Source: Pacificispira sp040217575
Lineage (GTDB): Bacteria; Pseudomonadota; Alphaproteobacteria; UBA8366; Aestuariispiraceae
Reading direction: 5' to 3'
Assembly (NCBI GenBank): GCA_040217575.1
Contig: JAVJPW010000002.1
Coordinates: 806,001-870,000, forward strand
Length of the DNA: 64,000 bases
The position numbers were made by a program, and so were the translations under genes. A model generated the notes under the pieces. The model did not search any database, was not told the DNA's origin, and saw only the letters and a list, made by a program, of their open reading frames with translations. Of this stretch, positions 1 through 8,422 are shown piece after piece. Every line of letters starts with the position of its first letter. The stretch's first letter is position 1.

Positions 1-1
1 G

Positions 2-892
2 TTCAGTCTATCAAGCACTCTTCCGCCGGTTTATGAGCTGGCAGAACGACTGAACGTGCCGGCGATCTCTTCCGTAAGCGCGGTTGATTCAACTTTGCCG
101 CCGGCCCAAGATTTTGCATATTCGACAGGCAATCCCTTCAGCATTGCCGGCGTCGTTGCAGGACAACTCGCCGCACAACTTCAGTCCAGCGGCGGTGTCA
201 TCGTTTGCGTTACGATTGAAAGCGCCGGCGGGAAAGCAGCTTGCGAAAATACTGAGACGTCCGGGGCAGAGCACGGGTTTGACGTCACTTCGATTTATTT
301 CCCGCCTCGCACGGTCGAGTACGGAGCGCTAGGGCAAAGCATTGCGGATGCCGGCCCCACAATTGTCATCACTCACCTTCCGGCAGGCCTGGCCCCCGGT
401 GTTCTTTCGGCTGCACGTACAGCAGGGTATACCGGTGACGTTATGATGCATAACGTCGCTCTAAATGAAGTAACTGTTGCCGAAGTGGCTCGTTCACTCG
501 GTCATGCTGAAAATACCTACATCTTCAGCCGCTACGCATTGAGTACTGACGATCAGCAGGCGGTCCAAGACATGCGTGGCGCGCTTGAACGGGGCGGAAT
601 CAATCCGTCCGGTATCTCATCAAACCACGTTATTGGCTGGGTACATGCGATGGTGGCTGAGGCTGCTATTCGACAGTGCGGTTCGCCTTGCAACGCCGAA
701 GAAATGAATGCGTCACTCAATGATCTGACGGTTGAACTGGGAGATCTTACAGGCGGCCCAGTTGCGTTCAGTAGTGACGACCATCAAGGCACAAGCTGGT
801 GGAGGATCTATGCCTTTAGTGGTGCAGCAGACAAGTTTGTTGCGCAAGGCGACTGGGTCGAGGTGCCAAGCAACGCAGCGGCCGAAGACTGA
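2..892 (+). CDS. ABC transporter substrate-binding protein, LIV/Peripla_BP_6 type (5' end outside window)
   Basis: This is the C-terminal part of a periplasmic ligand-binding protein. The reading frame is already open at the first bases (FSLSSTLPPVYELAERL), so the gene starts upstream and a signal peptide cannot be seen. Text such as STLPPVYELAERLNVPAISS, followed later by SNHVIGWVHAMVAEAAIR, resembles type I LIV-family binding proteins, in which the ligand sits between two Rossmann-like lobes. It stops 68 bp before a LivH-type permease and heads an operon of two permeases and two ATPases, which supports a role in substrate capture. The ligand cannot be read from the sequence; amino acids, amides and aromatic acids are all known for this family. 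Confidence 0.8.
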   Translation, partial: FSLSSTLPPVYELAERLNVPAISSVSAVDSTLPPAQDFAYSTGNPFSIAGVVAGQLAAQLQSSGGVIVCVTIESAGGKAACENTETSGAEHGFDVTSIYFPPRTVEYGALGQSIADAGPTIVITHLPAGLAPGVLSAARTAGYTGDVMMHNVALNEVTVAEVARSLGHAENTYIFSRYALSTDDQQAVQDMRGALERGGINPSGISSNHVIGWVHAMVAEAAIRQCGSPCNAEEMNASLNDLTVELGDLTGGPVAFSSDDHQGTSWWRIYAFSGAADKFVAQGDWVEVPSNAAAED

Positions 893-960
893 GGTTTTGC
901 TAAACCGGCAGGGCTTGCCCCTGCCGGTGCTGGGCCGATGACAAATCGAGCGAGGAGACG

Positions 961-1818
961 ATGCAAACACTCATAAATATTGTGGCGGTCGGAGGGATCT
1001 ACTCGCTAATTGCCTGTGGCCTCGTGCTGATCTATCGGACCAGCCGGGTTGTGAACTTGGGCCATGGGCAGCTCGCGATATTTTGCACCTACTTGGCGGC
1101 TGTTCTGTCTACTGCTGGCCAGCCATGGTACGTTTCGATAATTGTATCGGCGTTTGCTGGAGGTGTTTTCGGCCTCCTTATCTACCTATCGATTATGCGC
1201 CGCATTCTGGGGCAGCCGCCCTTCGTCGGTTTAATGACATCCATCGGTGTCTCCATTCTCGTCACCGGCCTAATTGTCTCGATATTTGGGGGGCGAACTC
1301 AGTCTCTGGAACCCATGGTCGATGGTGTAATTACGCTGGGTGACCGAGATTACCCAGCAGCGCACATCGTTGCGCTGATTGGAGCTTGGTTTAGCATCGC
1401 TGTCATTGTTGCGATCAGCAACTTCACACGGCTCGGTCTCTTGATGCGGGCGGTTACCGACGACGTCACGCTGGCGAGCCAGCGTGGGATCAATATCAAT
1501 CGCGTAGTTGCGTTGGCGTGGATCCTTGCGATCGTATCCGCGGCTTTGGCAGGCGTGTTCTTTGGGCAGCGTGCATTGATTTCCACCGCGGCTGTCTTGA
1601 TCGGGGTTAACGGCCTGATCGCGGCCTTGATCGGCGGGATGGATAGTTTGCGAGGTGCGATTATCGGTGGACTGGCGGTTGCCGCGGTTGAGTATCTCAC
1701 AACACAATTTCTTTCAGCGCGATATGCCGAGATGGCACCGGCAATCTTAATGCTTGTTGCGGTTACCCTGCGGCCATGGGGCCTGTTCGGTACCGCCGAA
1801 GAAGTGGAGCGTGTCTAA
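961..1818 (+). CDS. Branched-chain amino acid-type ABC transporter permease, LivH family
   Basis: A 285-residue inner-membrane permease. It is strongly hydrophobic with about eight predicted membrane spans and the LivH-type start GGIYSLIACGLVLIYRTSRVVNLGHGQLAIF. The stretch TDDVTLASQRGININRV matches the cytoplasmic EAA-like loop that contacts the ATPases. The start ATG at 961 follows a GAGGAG-like ribosome site at about 952. Its stop overlaps the start of the LivM gene in a TAATG junction, so the two are translationally coupled. It would pair with LivM to form the channel. Substrate is unknown. Confidence 0.9.
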   Translation: MQTLINIVAVGGIYSLIACGLVLIYRTSRVVNLGHGQLAIFCTYLAAVLSTAGQPWYVSIIVSAFAGGVFGLLIYLSIMRRILGQPPFVGLMTSIGVSILVTGLIVSIFGGRTQSLEPMVDGVITLGDRDYPAAHIVALIGAWFSIAVIVAISNFTRLGLLMRAVTDDVTLASQRGININRVVALAWILAIVSAALAGVFFGQRALISTAAVLIGVNGLIAALIGGMDSLRGAIIGGLAVAAVEYLTTQFLSARYAEMAPAILMLVAVTLRPWGLFGTAEEVERV

Positions 1819-2900
1819 TGTCCATCGCTAATCCGGTTCCGACTCCACCTACCTTGCCCCAGACCTATGGGTTCTACACTCGACTGTTCTCCGGATACCA
1901 ATGGGCTTGGCTCGCAGTGGCCATTGTTATCGCAATTATATGGCCAATGATTGTGTCACCCTTTTGGCTTCATCTGTTCAATCTGGCACTGATCGCAATC
2001 GTTGCGGCGACGGGGCTTAACCTGCTTTGTGGAACGGCACGGCTAATCTCGCTAGGACAAGCCGCATTCATGGGGGTTGGCGGCTTCACGGTAAGTTTTT
2101 TTGCGACCGAGATGGAGTGGTCCCTTCCGATCTCACTGCTCTTGGCGTTCGTGGCCGGTTGTCTTGCTGGCGGTCTAATTGCTCTACCTTCTCTGAGATT
2201 GAAAGCGATCTATGTGGCAATCACAACACTTGCCTTGCATTTCGTTTTTATCACCGGAGCATCGATCTATCAGTCGGAGGTTGTCCAGTCGCATGGCATC
2301 GTCATGCCGATAGCCGAGCTGGGACCTTTGACGTTGCTTCGTCCGGAAGAATGGTACCATCCCTTGCTTTTGGTTGCGGCTGTTGCCGTCGTCGCTGCGT
2401 CAAACATTCGTCGCAGCTATTTGGGCCGACGGTGGATCGCGGTAGCCGACCATGAAGTTGCGGCGAGCGCGTTGGGGATTGACGTGCATAGAAGCAAGAT
2501 CTCCGCGTTTGCCATTACATCGGGCATCGTAGCCCTCGCTGGCGGACTAGCTGCTTATTATGAAGGCGTTGTGTCGGCGGAGACCTATGATCTGCACATG
2601 GCAATAGCTTATCTGGCCGTTATCATCGTTGGCGGTGTGGGAAGTGTCCTGGGATCCATCATCGGTGCAATCGTCATCACGTTGCTACCTTACATTCTAG
2701 ATGCAGCGCTCGGCCTGTTTGAGATTGGTCAGACAGGTGGAGGTCTGAACGGGCTTCACTCCATTGTATACGGCCTCTTGATCATATTCTTCATGCTCTT
2801 CGAGCCATTAGGGCTTGCTGAGGTCTGGCGTCGGATACGCGATGTAGGTGTGACTTGGCCGTTCCGAGTTCGCAGCGCTCAAGGAGGAAGCGATGGCTGA
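1818..2900 (+). CDS. Branched-chain amino acid-type ABC transporter permease, LivM family
   Basis: About 360 residues. The start at 1818 is chosen because its ATG overlaps the LivH stop (TAATG). The protein opens with a long soluble leader, then some ten hydrophobic spans. LivM landmarks include GLNLLCGTARLISLGQAAFMGVGGF near residue 70 and ALGIDVHRSKISAFAITSGIVALAGGLAAYYEG in the coupling-loop region. Its end overlaps the next ATPase gene by 8 bp. It is the partner permease of the LivH product in the inner membrane. Confidence 0.9.
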   Translation: MSIANPVPTPPTLPQTYGFYTRLFSGYQWAWLAVAIVIAIIWPMIVSPFWLHLFNLALIAIVAATGLNLLCGTARLISLGQAAFMGVGGFTVSFFATEMEWSLPISLLLAFVAGCLAGGLIALPSLRLKAIYVAITTLALHFVFITGASIYQSEVVQSHGIVMPIAELGPLTLLRPEEWYHPLLLVAAVAVVAASNIRRSYLGRRWIAVADHEVAASALGIDVHRSKISAFAITSGIVALAGGLAAYYEGVVSAETYDLHMAIAYLAVIIVGGVGSVLGSIIGAIVITLLPYILDAALGLFEIGQTGGGLNGLHSIVYGLLIIFFMLFEPLGLAEVWRRIRDVGVTWPFRVRSAQGGSDG

Positions 2901-3699
2901 AACACTGTTGGAGGTCTCCCAGCTTGAAGTGGTCTACAACAACGTTATCCGCGCGGTTCAAGGCATCTCCCTTGATGTACCCGCGGGCAGCACCGTTGCG
3001 TTAATCGGGCTGAATGGAGCAGGAAAAACCACGACCTTGCGGGCTATTTCAGGCTTCCTTCCCTCCGAGCGGGCTACGATCCGCGAAGGTACCATCCAAT
3101 ATGACGGTAAGAGCATTCTTGGCCTTTCGCCAGATGACGTCGTTCGACGCGGCATTGGGCTGGTCCCTGAGCGCAACAAAGTCTTTTCGTCACTGACAGT
3201 GGACGAGAACTTAAATATTGGGGCGCTGCGAGCCAGAAAGAGTAAAGACCCGAATCTCAATCGGGAAAATGTTCTCGATCATTTTCCAAGTCTCGCGAAA
3301 CATCGCAGCAGTCAGGCCGTCTTTTTGTCCGGCGGAGAACGTCAATTGCTAGCAATCGCCATGGCGCTTCTCGGAAAGCCGCGACTGTTGATTGTCGATG
3401 AACTGTCACTCGGTCTATCTCCTTCGGTGCGATCTCTAGTGACGCAGAAATTATTGGAGCTTAAAGCGGAACTGGGATTGTCGTTGTTACTCGTGGACCA
3501 GGACGTCTCCGCAATCCTCGAGATCGCGGACCATGGGTACGTCGTCGAAAACGGGATTGTGGTTCGAGAGGGGACCGCCAGTGAGTTGTTGGCCCACGGC
3601 GATGTCCAGGAGTTCTATATGGGGAAGGGTGAGACCGAGGATCGAATGAGCTATCGGGATGTTAAGCAGTATAAGAGGACGCGCAGATGGTGGGGATGA
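2893..3699 (+). CDS. ABC transporter ATP-binding protein, LivF family
   Basis: A 268-residue cytoplasmic ATPase. Walker A is GLNGAGKTT near residue 40, the signature is LSGGERQ, and Walker B is LLIVDEL. Asp-Glu-Leu in place of Asp-Glu-Pro and the LLVDQDV stretch at the H-loop position are typical of LivF rather than LivG. The tail beyond about residue 245 is longer and more basic than usual (YKRTRRWWG). It overlaps both neighbours, by 8 bp upstream and 13 bp downstream, so the operon is tightly coupled. Confidence 0.88.
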   Translation: MAETLLEVSQLEVVYNNVIRAVQGISLDVPAGSTVALIGLNGAGKTTTLRAISGFLPSERATIREGTIQYDGKSILGLSPDDVVRRGIGLVPERNKVFSSLTVDENLNIGALRARKSKDPNLNRENVLDHFPSLAKHRSSQAVFLSGGERQLLAIAMALLGKPRLLIVDELSLGLSPSVRSLVTQKLLELKAELGLSLLLVDQDVSAILEIADHGYVVENGIVVREGTASELLAHGDVQEFYMGKGETEDRMSYRDVKQYKRTRRWWG

Positions 3700-4475
3700 T
3701 AAACTCGACCGATCCGATTTTGAAGATTGAGGGATTGCATTTGGGGTTTGGTGGTGCCGAAGTCTTGCGCGGGGTTGATCTTCTCGTGCCGAAGGACGGT
3801 ATCACGGCGATGATTGGGTCGAACGGTGCCGGCAAGACCGCTCTCCTTAACACGATCAGCGGCATTTATCGTCCCCAAGGCGGCCGTATTCTCCTTGATG
3901 GAGAACCGATCCAAGATTTACCGGCGCAAAGCGTTGCACGAAAAGGGGTCGGCCGCAGCTTTCAGCATCAGGAACTGTTCGAACGGCTCGACGTGACTGA
4001 GAATATCTTGGTCGCTCGCGATCGATTTTTTCCGGAGTTCTCGACGGGTATTTTCTGGTTCGGACCGGCGGCACGTCGACGAGAATCGGAAAACCGACGA
4101 AAAGTAGAAGAAGTTCTTGAGTTCTTCGAACTTGGTCCAGCTCGATCGAGCATGGCGAAGTCACTATCCTTCGGTCAGCAGAAAATAGTTGGATTGGCTC
4201 GAGCGTTGGCTCTGGAACCGAAGATTATTCTGCTTGATGAGCCAGCAAGCGGTCTGACTCGCGATGAAAAGGGTGACCTTGCTCGGTTTCTCCTCAGAAT
4301 CCGAAACGAATTGTCGATCCCCATACTCTGGATCGAACATGACCTCGATATGATATTCGATCTGGCCGACAAGGTCTGTGCGCTAGAACTAGGAGTCTGC
4401 ATCGCCAGTGGGTCGGCGGATATGATCAGAAACGACCCTGCTGTGATTTCGTCGTATCTCGGTACATCGCACTGA
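3687..4475 (+). CDS. ABC transporter ATP-binding protein, LivG family
   Basis: A 262-residue ATPase with Walker A (GSNGAGKTA), the LivG-type GVGRSFQHQELF segment, signature LSFGQQK and Walker B IILLDEP followed by WIEHDLDMIF. The start at 3687 has GAGG eight bases upstream, inside the preceding gene. It is the last gene of the operon. About 75 bp after its stop the left end of an IS6-family element begins, so anything that once followed may have been displaced. Confidence 0.88.
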   Translation: MVGMINSTDPILKIEGLHLGFGGAEVLRGVDLLVPKDGITAMIGSNGAGKTALLNTISGIYRPQGGRILLDGEPIQDLPAQSVARKGVGRSFQHQELFERLDVTENILVARDRFFPEFSTGIFWFGPAARRRESENRRKVEEVLEFFELGPARSSMAKSLSFGQQKIVGLARALALEPKIILLDEPASGLTRDEKGDLARFLLRIRNELSIPILWIEHDLDMIFDLADKVCALELGVCIASGSADMIRNDPAVISSYLGTSH

Positions 4476-4550
4476 TTTGAGTTTTCGGAGTATCGAGTAC
4501 CCATGCAGTTAGCGCCGTTCTCGTAATACTCGATATGGAGGTGACACGAC

Positions 4551-5334
4551 GGGCTTGTCACGTTAACTAAGGAAGACGACTGAATGCTTGAGGTCGTTTC
4601 TCTCAAGCCACCAACTCAGACCATGCCTCTAGAGTTTCAGTACGAAACTGCTTCATGGTCTTTCGGGGTAGGAGATGACGCTGTATGTTGAAGTGGTTGT
4701 AAAACGTTGCGTGGATGGAAAGAAAGCGCTGAGCCGATCTAGCTGACTTGAACCTCTGTTGCTTCCGTTCTCGCCGACGGGTCGGCAGATGCGAGTTTTC
4801 TATTCTGTTGTTCAGTCGTTTCCCGATGATATGAGAGACGGCGGGAAAAAGTGAGCGGACAACAACCCTCGTTGGCCTCCATTTATCCGATACGATCTCG
4901 GTCGGTTGGGTTGCGGCGCGTGACGTGGTTCGCTGAAGAAACTTCTTCGCAGCGGCAGAATCCCGCCGGGACTGTAGTAGGACGTCTAAAACCTCGCCTT
5001 CCGCGTCGACGGCTCGCCAAAGGTAAAACGGGCGGCCGCCGATCTTCAAGAAAACTTCGTCGATGTGCCACCTCGTATCGGCGCCTCCCCGGCGCAAGCG
5101 CATTCGGCGTGCGAAGGCCAGACCAAACTTTAGACACCATCGCCGGATTGTTTCGTACGAGACATCGATACCGCGTTCGGCCAGGATTTCCTCAATATCT
5201 CGATAACTCAACGTGTATCGGTAGTAGAGCCGAACGGCAGCCTGAATGATCGACGGATGAAAGCGATGACGGCGATAGATTGAGCATTGCATTTTCGACT
5301 AGTGCCATGAGTCGCCGGTTAGTGTGACAATGCC
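4551..5334 (-). mobile_element. IS6-family insertion sequence, copy 1 (complete, 784 bp)
   Basis: The element is bounded by imperfect terminal inverted repeats: GGGCTTGTCACGTTAA at the left and, read inward from the right end, GGCATTGTCACACTAA. The transposase stop lies 52 bp inside the left end. A second copy at 15700-16483 has exactly the same length, the same orientation and matching ends. The 8-bp flanks (gacacgac and gtcgtaac) are not direct repeats, so either a target duplication was never made or recombination has swapped the flanks, which is common for IS6/IS26-type elements. Confidence 0.85.
4603..5292 (-). CDS. IS6-family DDE transposase
   Basis: A 229-residue transposase of usual IS6/IS26 length. 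It has an N-terminal helix-turn-helix (SYRDIEEILAERGIDVSYET) and a DDE core: Asp in WHIDEVFLKIGG, Asp in IVSDKWRP, and Glu in RIENSHLPTRRRERK. All three catalytic residues are present, so the copy looks intact. Such enzymes move DNA by replicative or targeted conservative transposition and tend to create pairs of elements in direct orientation, as seen here. Confidence 0.92.
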   Translation of the reverse strand: MQCSIYRRHRFHPSIIQAAVRLYYRYTLSYRDIEEILAERGIDVSYETIRRWCLKFGLAFARRMRLRRGGADTRWHIDEVFLKIGGRPFYLWRAVDAEGEVLDVLLQSRRDSAAAKKFLQRTTSRAATQPTEIVSDKWRPTRVVVRSLFPAVSHIIGKRLNNRIENSHLPTRRRERKQQRFKSARSAQRFLSIHATFYNHFNIQRHLLPRKTMKQFRTETLEAWSELVA

Positions 5335-5469
5335 GTCGTAACGACAAAGGATACCGACTGTACATCAAGACTGTTTAGCGGATGACCTCTGACCTTCTCC
5401 CCGAAAATTGGACCGCTTTGAATGAGAAATTTCTCGGTTAGGCTTTGTTGTCGAACCGAGGAGGATTTG

Positions 5470-5736
5470 ATGAAGCGGTCGAAGTTTAGCGAGCAGCAGA
5501 TAGCGTTCATTCTGCGTCAGGCGGAGGAAGGCGTTTCGGTTGAGGAGGTTTGCCGAAAGGCAGGGATTTCGCAGCAGACGTATTATCGGTGGCGGAAGAA
5601 GTATGGCGGTTTGATGCCGTCAGAGATGAAACGCCTGAAGCAGCTAGAGGAGGAGAACCAGCGCCTGAAGCGGTTGGTGGCGGACCTGAGTCTCGACAAG
5701 GAGATGTTACAAGAGGTCGTTCGAAAAAAGCTCTGA
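5470..5736 (+). CDS. IS3-family transposase OrfA
   Basis: An 88-residue OrfA. The start at 5470 follows GAGGATTTG. It carries a helix-turn-helix (FILRQAEEGVSVEEVCRKAG then ISQQTYYRWRKKYGG) and a C-terminal leucine zipper (MKRLKQLEEENQRLKRLVAD), as in IS407-type elements. The last sense codons read CGA AAA AAG CTC, followed by a stop. A_AAA_AAG at 5724-5730 is a classical -1 slippery heptamer whose shift leads directly into the orfB frame, so an OrfAB fusion transposase is expected. Confidence 0.9.
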   Translation: MKRSKFSEQQIAFILRQAEEGVSVEEVCRKAGISQQTYYRWRKKYGGLMPSEMKRLKQLEEENQRLKRLVADLSLDKEMLQEVVRKKL

Positions 5737-6569
5737 AGCCTGCGCGACGGCGGGAGCTTGTGGACTGGATCCGCGCGGCCTGGCAGGTCAGTATCCGGCG
5801 GGCGTGCGGTGTCTTAAGTGCTGAACGCTCGAGCTACCACTATCGATCCCGTCGGCCGTCGCAGGCTGCCTTACAGAAACGCATCAGGGAGATCGCCGAG
5901 ACCCGGGTCCGGTATGGGTATCGGCGTATCCATGTTCTTTTGCAGCGGGAGGGCTGGGCGGTGAACGCCAAGCGTGTCTATCGGCTCTACAAGGAAGAAG
6001 GCCTGCAGCTGAGGAATAAGACGCCGAAGCGGAAGGTATCTGCGAAGCTTCGGGAGGATCGAACGGCGGCTTCCGGCCCGAACGAGATCTGGGCGATGGA
6101 CTTCATGTCGGATCAGCTCTTCGATGGGCGTCGCATCCGGCTGCTCACGATCGTCGATGCTTTCACCCGGGTCTGTCCGGCGATCGACATCCGCCAGAGC
6201 TACAGGGGGTCGGATGTCGTTGAGACGCTTGAACGTGTCACCAAGGTCTATAGCAAACCAAAGACCATTCGCCTGGATAACGGGCCGGAATTTATCAGCA
6301 AGGATCTGGATCTATGGGCTTATCTGAACGGCGTCCAGCTCGACTTCTCGCGGCCTGGGAAGCCGACGGACAATGCCTTCTGTGAGTCCTTCAACGGCAA
6401 GTTCCGGGCCGAGTGCTTGAACGCATCTTGGTTTTTGAGCCTGGAGGATGCACGATCAAAGTGTGAGGCTTGGCGGGAGGACTACAATGAGGTCCGACCG
6501 CACAGCGCCATCGGCCACAAAGCCTCGATGGAACTCGCCCGAGCCTCAGGGCAGGCATGCCTGCCCTGA
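5730..6569 (+). CDS. IS3-family transposase OrfB (integrase core), read by -1 frameshift from OrfA
   Basis: The OrfB frame continues after the slip as ALKPARRRELVDWIRAAW and runs about 280 residues. The rve integrase core shows all DDE residues: Asp in WAMDFMSD, Asp in IRLDNGPEF and Glu in NAFCESFNGKFR. The sequence ends about 56 bp before the right inverted repeat. No good independent start codon was seen, so the coordinate given is the first codon after the frameshift. The gene appears functional. Confidence 0.88.
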   Translation, partial: ALKPARRRELVDWIRAAWQVSIRRACGVLSAERSSYHYRSRRPSQAALQKRIREIAETRVRYGYRRIHVLLQREGWAVNAKRVYRLYKEEGLQLRNKTPKRKVSAKLREDRTAASGPNEIWAMDFMSDQLFDGRRIRLLTIVDAFTRVCPAIDIRQSYRGSDVVETLERVTKVYSKPKTIRLDNGPEFISKDLDLWAYLNGVQLDFSRPGKPTDNAFCESFNGKFRAECLNASWFLSLEDARSKCEAWREDYNEVRPHSAIGHKASMELARASGQACLP

Positions 6570-6627
6570 GGCCGTACAGCCGGGATTTTCTCAATCTCGG
6601 TGGTCCAGTGTCGGGGGCAAGGTCAAA

Positions 6628-6933
6628 TGCGCTCGATTCTCTCAATCAAGCCGGGCCACTTTCAGGGGAGCAGACCAACCTCAATCATTGGAAATTCTGC
6701 TAGTTCCAAACAAGGTCGTTGCGACGATTGTTCATGCTCCGATTCGAACCAATGAAGGGTTTCCAGTTCCCCTCGGTCACGTAAGTTTCGACGAAGAGGT
6801 GGTGCAAAGGTCTCAGTTGTATCTGTCTAGCCGAATCGCAGAGTATAGTATTCCAGATGTATTCAGAGGAATGCTAGATTCGAATTTGCGCTCGCGGTCC
6901 GAAAGCGTCGTCGAGCAGTCAGTGGATACCTAA
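6628..6933 (+). pseudogene. Truncated gene fragment directly after the IS3 element (function not recognised)
   Basis: Immediately past the IS3 right end an open frame of about 100 codons encodes a protein-like stretch, including LEILLVPNKVVATIVHAPIR and FPVPLGHVSFDEEVVQRSQL, and ends in a stop at 6931-6933. Codon use and mixed polarity look like real coding sequence rather than a shadow frame, but there is no start codon of its own after the IS end. I read it as the 3' remnant of a gene cut by IS insertion. I do not recognise the family. Confidence 0.35.
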
Positions 6934-7408
6934 GAACCGCATAATTTCGTCCTTGGTTAGTGCATTTAGGTGTCGGTGCTTATCTAAGAAAAGCCAAGCG
7001 GTCTTGGACGCAATCCCAGACCAGCTAAAGAACCCTATATTCTCAGTGAGGTATGCCGATCAGGCTGCTTCGTCGTTATTTATACCGGCGCGCGGAAATT
7101 CTGGAAACATCCGACTACGGGAAAACGAATGACCTTTTCCGATCTGATGGACTTCCTGTCTGAAGGCTCGCGGAAATTGGAGGCAAGTGCTCAAGAGCCC
7201 GTCCGCATCCGTGTCATCGGGATTGAGCTGACGCACGTCGACGAAAAATCTTCATAACGTGCAGTATGGAAGGCACAAGGAGCGAATTTTACCCCCTGCA
7301 ACAATAGGATAAATTCGAGAAGGCAGTACCGGCCAAAGAAATAGATTTGCATTGCTGGTCAGTGCCGTACGTCCCGATCAAGGGGACATCGTTCACAGCT
7401 CTGAAATC
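6934..7408. other. Intergenic debris with one very small possible ORF
   Basis: No full gene is visible. A 42-codon frame at 7129-7257 on the plus strand (MTFSDLMDFLSEGSRKLEA, later EPVRIRVIGIELTHVDEK) has a protein-like composition but no recognised family and no strong ribosome site. It may be a fragment of a larger lost gene. The rest looks like unselected sequence between the IS3 element and the end of the LacI-type regulator. Confidence 0.3.
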
Positions 7409-8422
7409 TTAGGTCGAATCGCGTTCCAGAATTGAGAAGCCGACATCCATGGAAGTCGGCTCCAACTCCTCGGACGCAAGATATCGAGCGATCAATTGAC
7501 CAGCCAGCGTGCCGATCTCCATTCTGGGTAACGACAAAGTTGTGAGTGCCGGGTCCAAATGTGTTGCGATCTCATGGTCGTCGAAGCCGGCAATGGCGAT
7601 ATCCTTGGGCACGCGCCAGCCTCGCTTCTTGCACTCCAAAAGTGCGCCAATTGCATGAACATCGCCGGAGCAGAAGACGGCATCTACTCCTTGGCTAGAT
7701 TCGACAATCTCCCGGACGGCCGTCGCGCCTGCTTCAAATCCCGGCGTTGCCGCTTTGACAAAAGCAGGATCGAAGTCGAGTCCTGCTTCAAGAAGGGCGG
7801 ACTTGTATCCTTCCAGGCGGAGGCGTGCCCGGTCGTTATTTCTTGGATCCAGACCGACCAGTGCAATCTTCCGGTAGCCGACGCCGATAAGGTGCGTTGT
7901 CATCGCCTTCGCGGCATCGAAGTTCGAGAAACTAATGACATGATCGATCGGTGTTTCGATCAGATCGCCGACTTCGATCAGTGGCGTCTTTGCGCTTCGT
8001 AAAAGGCTTTCGCACTTCTTAGAATGGTGTGTGCCGTGCAGCACTAACCCGACCGGACGGCGCGACAGCAACTTCTGCACAACCTGCTCTTCGAACTCGG
8101 TATCGTTGCCGTAGGCGGAGACCACAACATCGCATCCCAAAGGTTTGAGGGCTTCGGCGAGGCCATTGATTGTGGGTGCAAACAATGAGTTTTCGATACT
8201 CGGAACGACGATGGCGACGAGGTCGGTTCGATCGGATTTAAACCCAGAAGCGACCTTGCTTGGGACGTAGCCCAATTCCAGGGCGACGCTTTCAACGAGG
8301 TCACGGGTCTTTTTGGTCACTTTGTCTGGATGTCGGAATACGCGTGAGACGGTCATGTGCGAAACACCGGCACGCCGTGCCACATCCTGGCTGGTGATGT
8401 TTCGGGGAAGAGGCCCGGTCAT
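7409..8422 (-). CDS. LacI-family transcriptional regulator
   Basis: About 337 residues with the start set at 8422, where ATG overlaps the stop of the upstream hydrolase gene in an ATGA junction. A longer frame upstream is inside that gene and is not used. The N-terminal helix-turn-helix is ITSQDVARRAGVSHMTVSRV, followed by the hinge region (GYVPSKVASGF) and a two-lobed sugar-binding-protein-like effector domain (LVAIVVPSIENSLFAPTING to IAGFDDHEIATHLDPALTTL). It is the last gene of the BKACE-hydrolase-regulator operon. The 18-bp palindrome at 10521-10538 in the operon's promoter is its likely operator, implying autorepression and control of the divergent dehydratase/transporter operon. Confidence 0.9.
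   Translation of the reverse strand: MTGPLPRNITSQDVARRAGVSHMTVSRVFRHPDKVTKKTRDLVESVALELGYVPSKVASGFKSDRTDLVAIVVPSIENSLFAPTINGLAEALKPLGCDVVVSAYGNDTEFEEQVVQKLLSRRPVGLVLHGTHHSKKCESLLRSAKTPLIEVGDLIETPIDHVISFSNFDAAKAMTTHLIGVGYRKIALVGLDPRNNDRARLRLEGYKSALLEAGLDFDPAFVKAATPGFEAGATAVREIVESSQGVDAVFCSGDVHAIGALLECKKRGWRVPKDIAIAGFDDHEIATHLDPALTTLSLPRMEIGTLAGQLIARYLASEELEPTSMDVGFSILERDST

Larger units (their letters stand above)
5390..6625 (+). mobile_element. IS3-family (IS407-group type) insertion sequence, complete, about 1236 bp
   Basis: The ends form an inverted repeat: TGACCTTCTCCCCGAAAATT at the left and, read inward from the right end, TGACCTTGCCCCCGACACT. GGACC follows in both. Between them lie overlapping orfA and orfB with a slippery A_AAA_AAG. 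The element begins only 55 bp from the right end of IS6 copy 1. The 4-bp flanks (cctc and aatg) do not match, so no target duplication is visible. The element sits inside the IS6-bounded segment. Confidence 0.88.

Noticed and set aside
4491..4535. Inverted repeat TATCGAGTA / TACTCGATA after the first LivG gene as a terminator
   Set aside because: The arms are AT-containing 9-mers with a loop of about 27 bases and no T-run. It may be a weak protein site, but a terminator is not supported.
4543..5342. Target-site duplication around IS6 copy 1
   Set aside because: The flanking 8-mers gacacgac and gtcgtaac are not direct repeats. The same holds for copy 2, so simple insertion cannot be shown.
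6448..6627. Extension of the fragment at 6628-6933 back into the IS3 element
   Set aside because: This part is a different frame of the orfB 3' end and the IS terminus, so only the part after 6625 can be native coding sequence.
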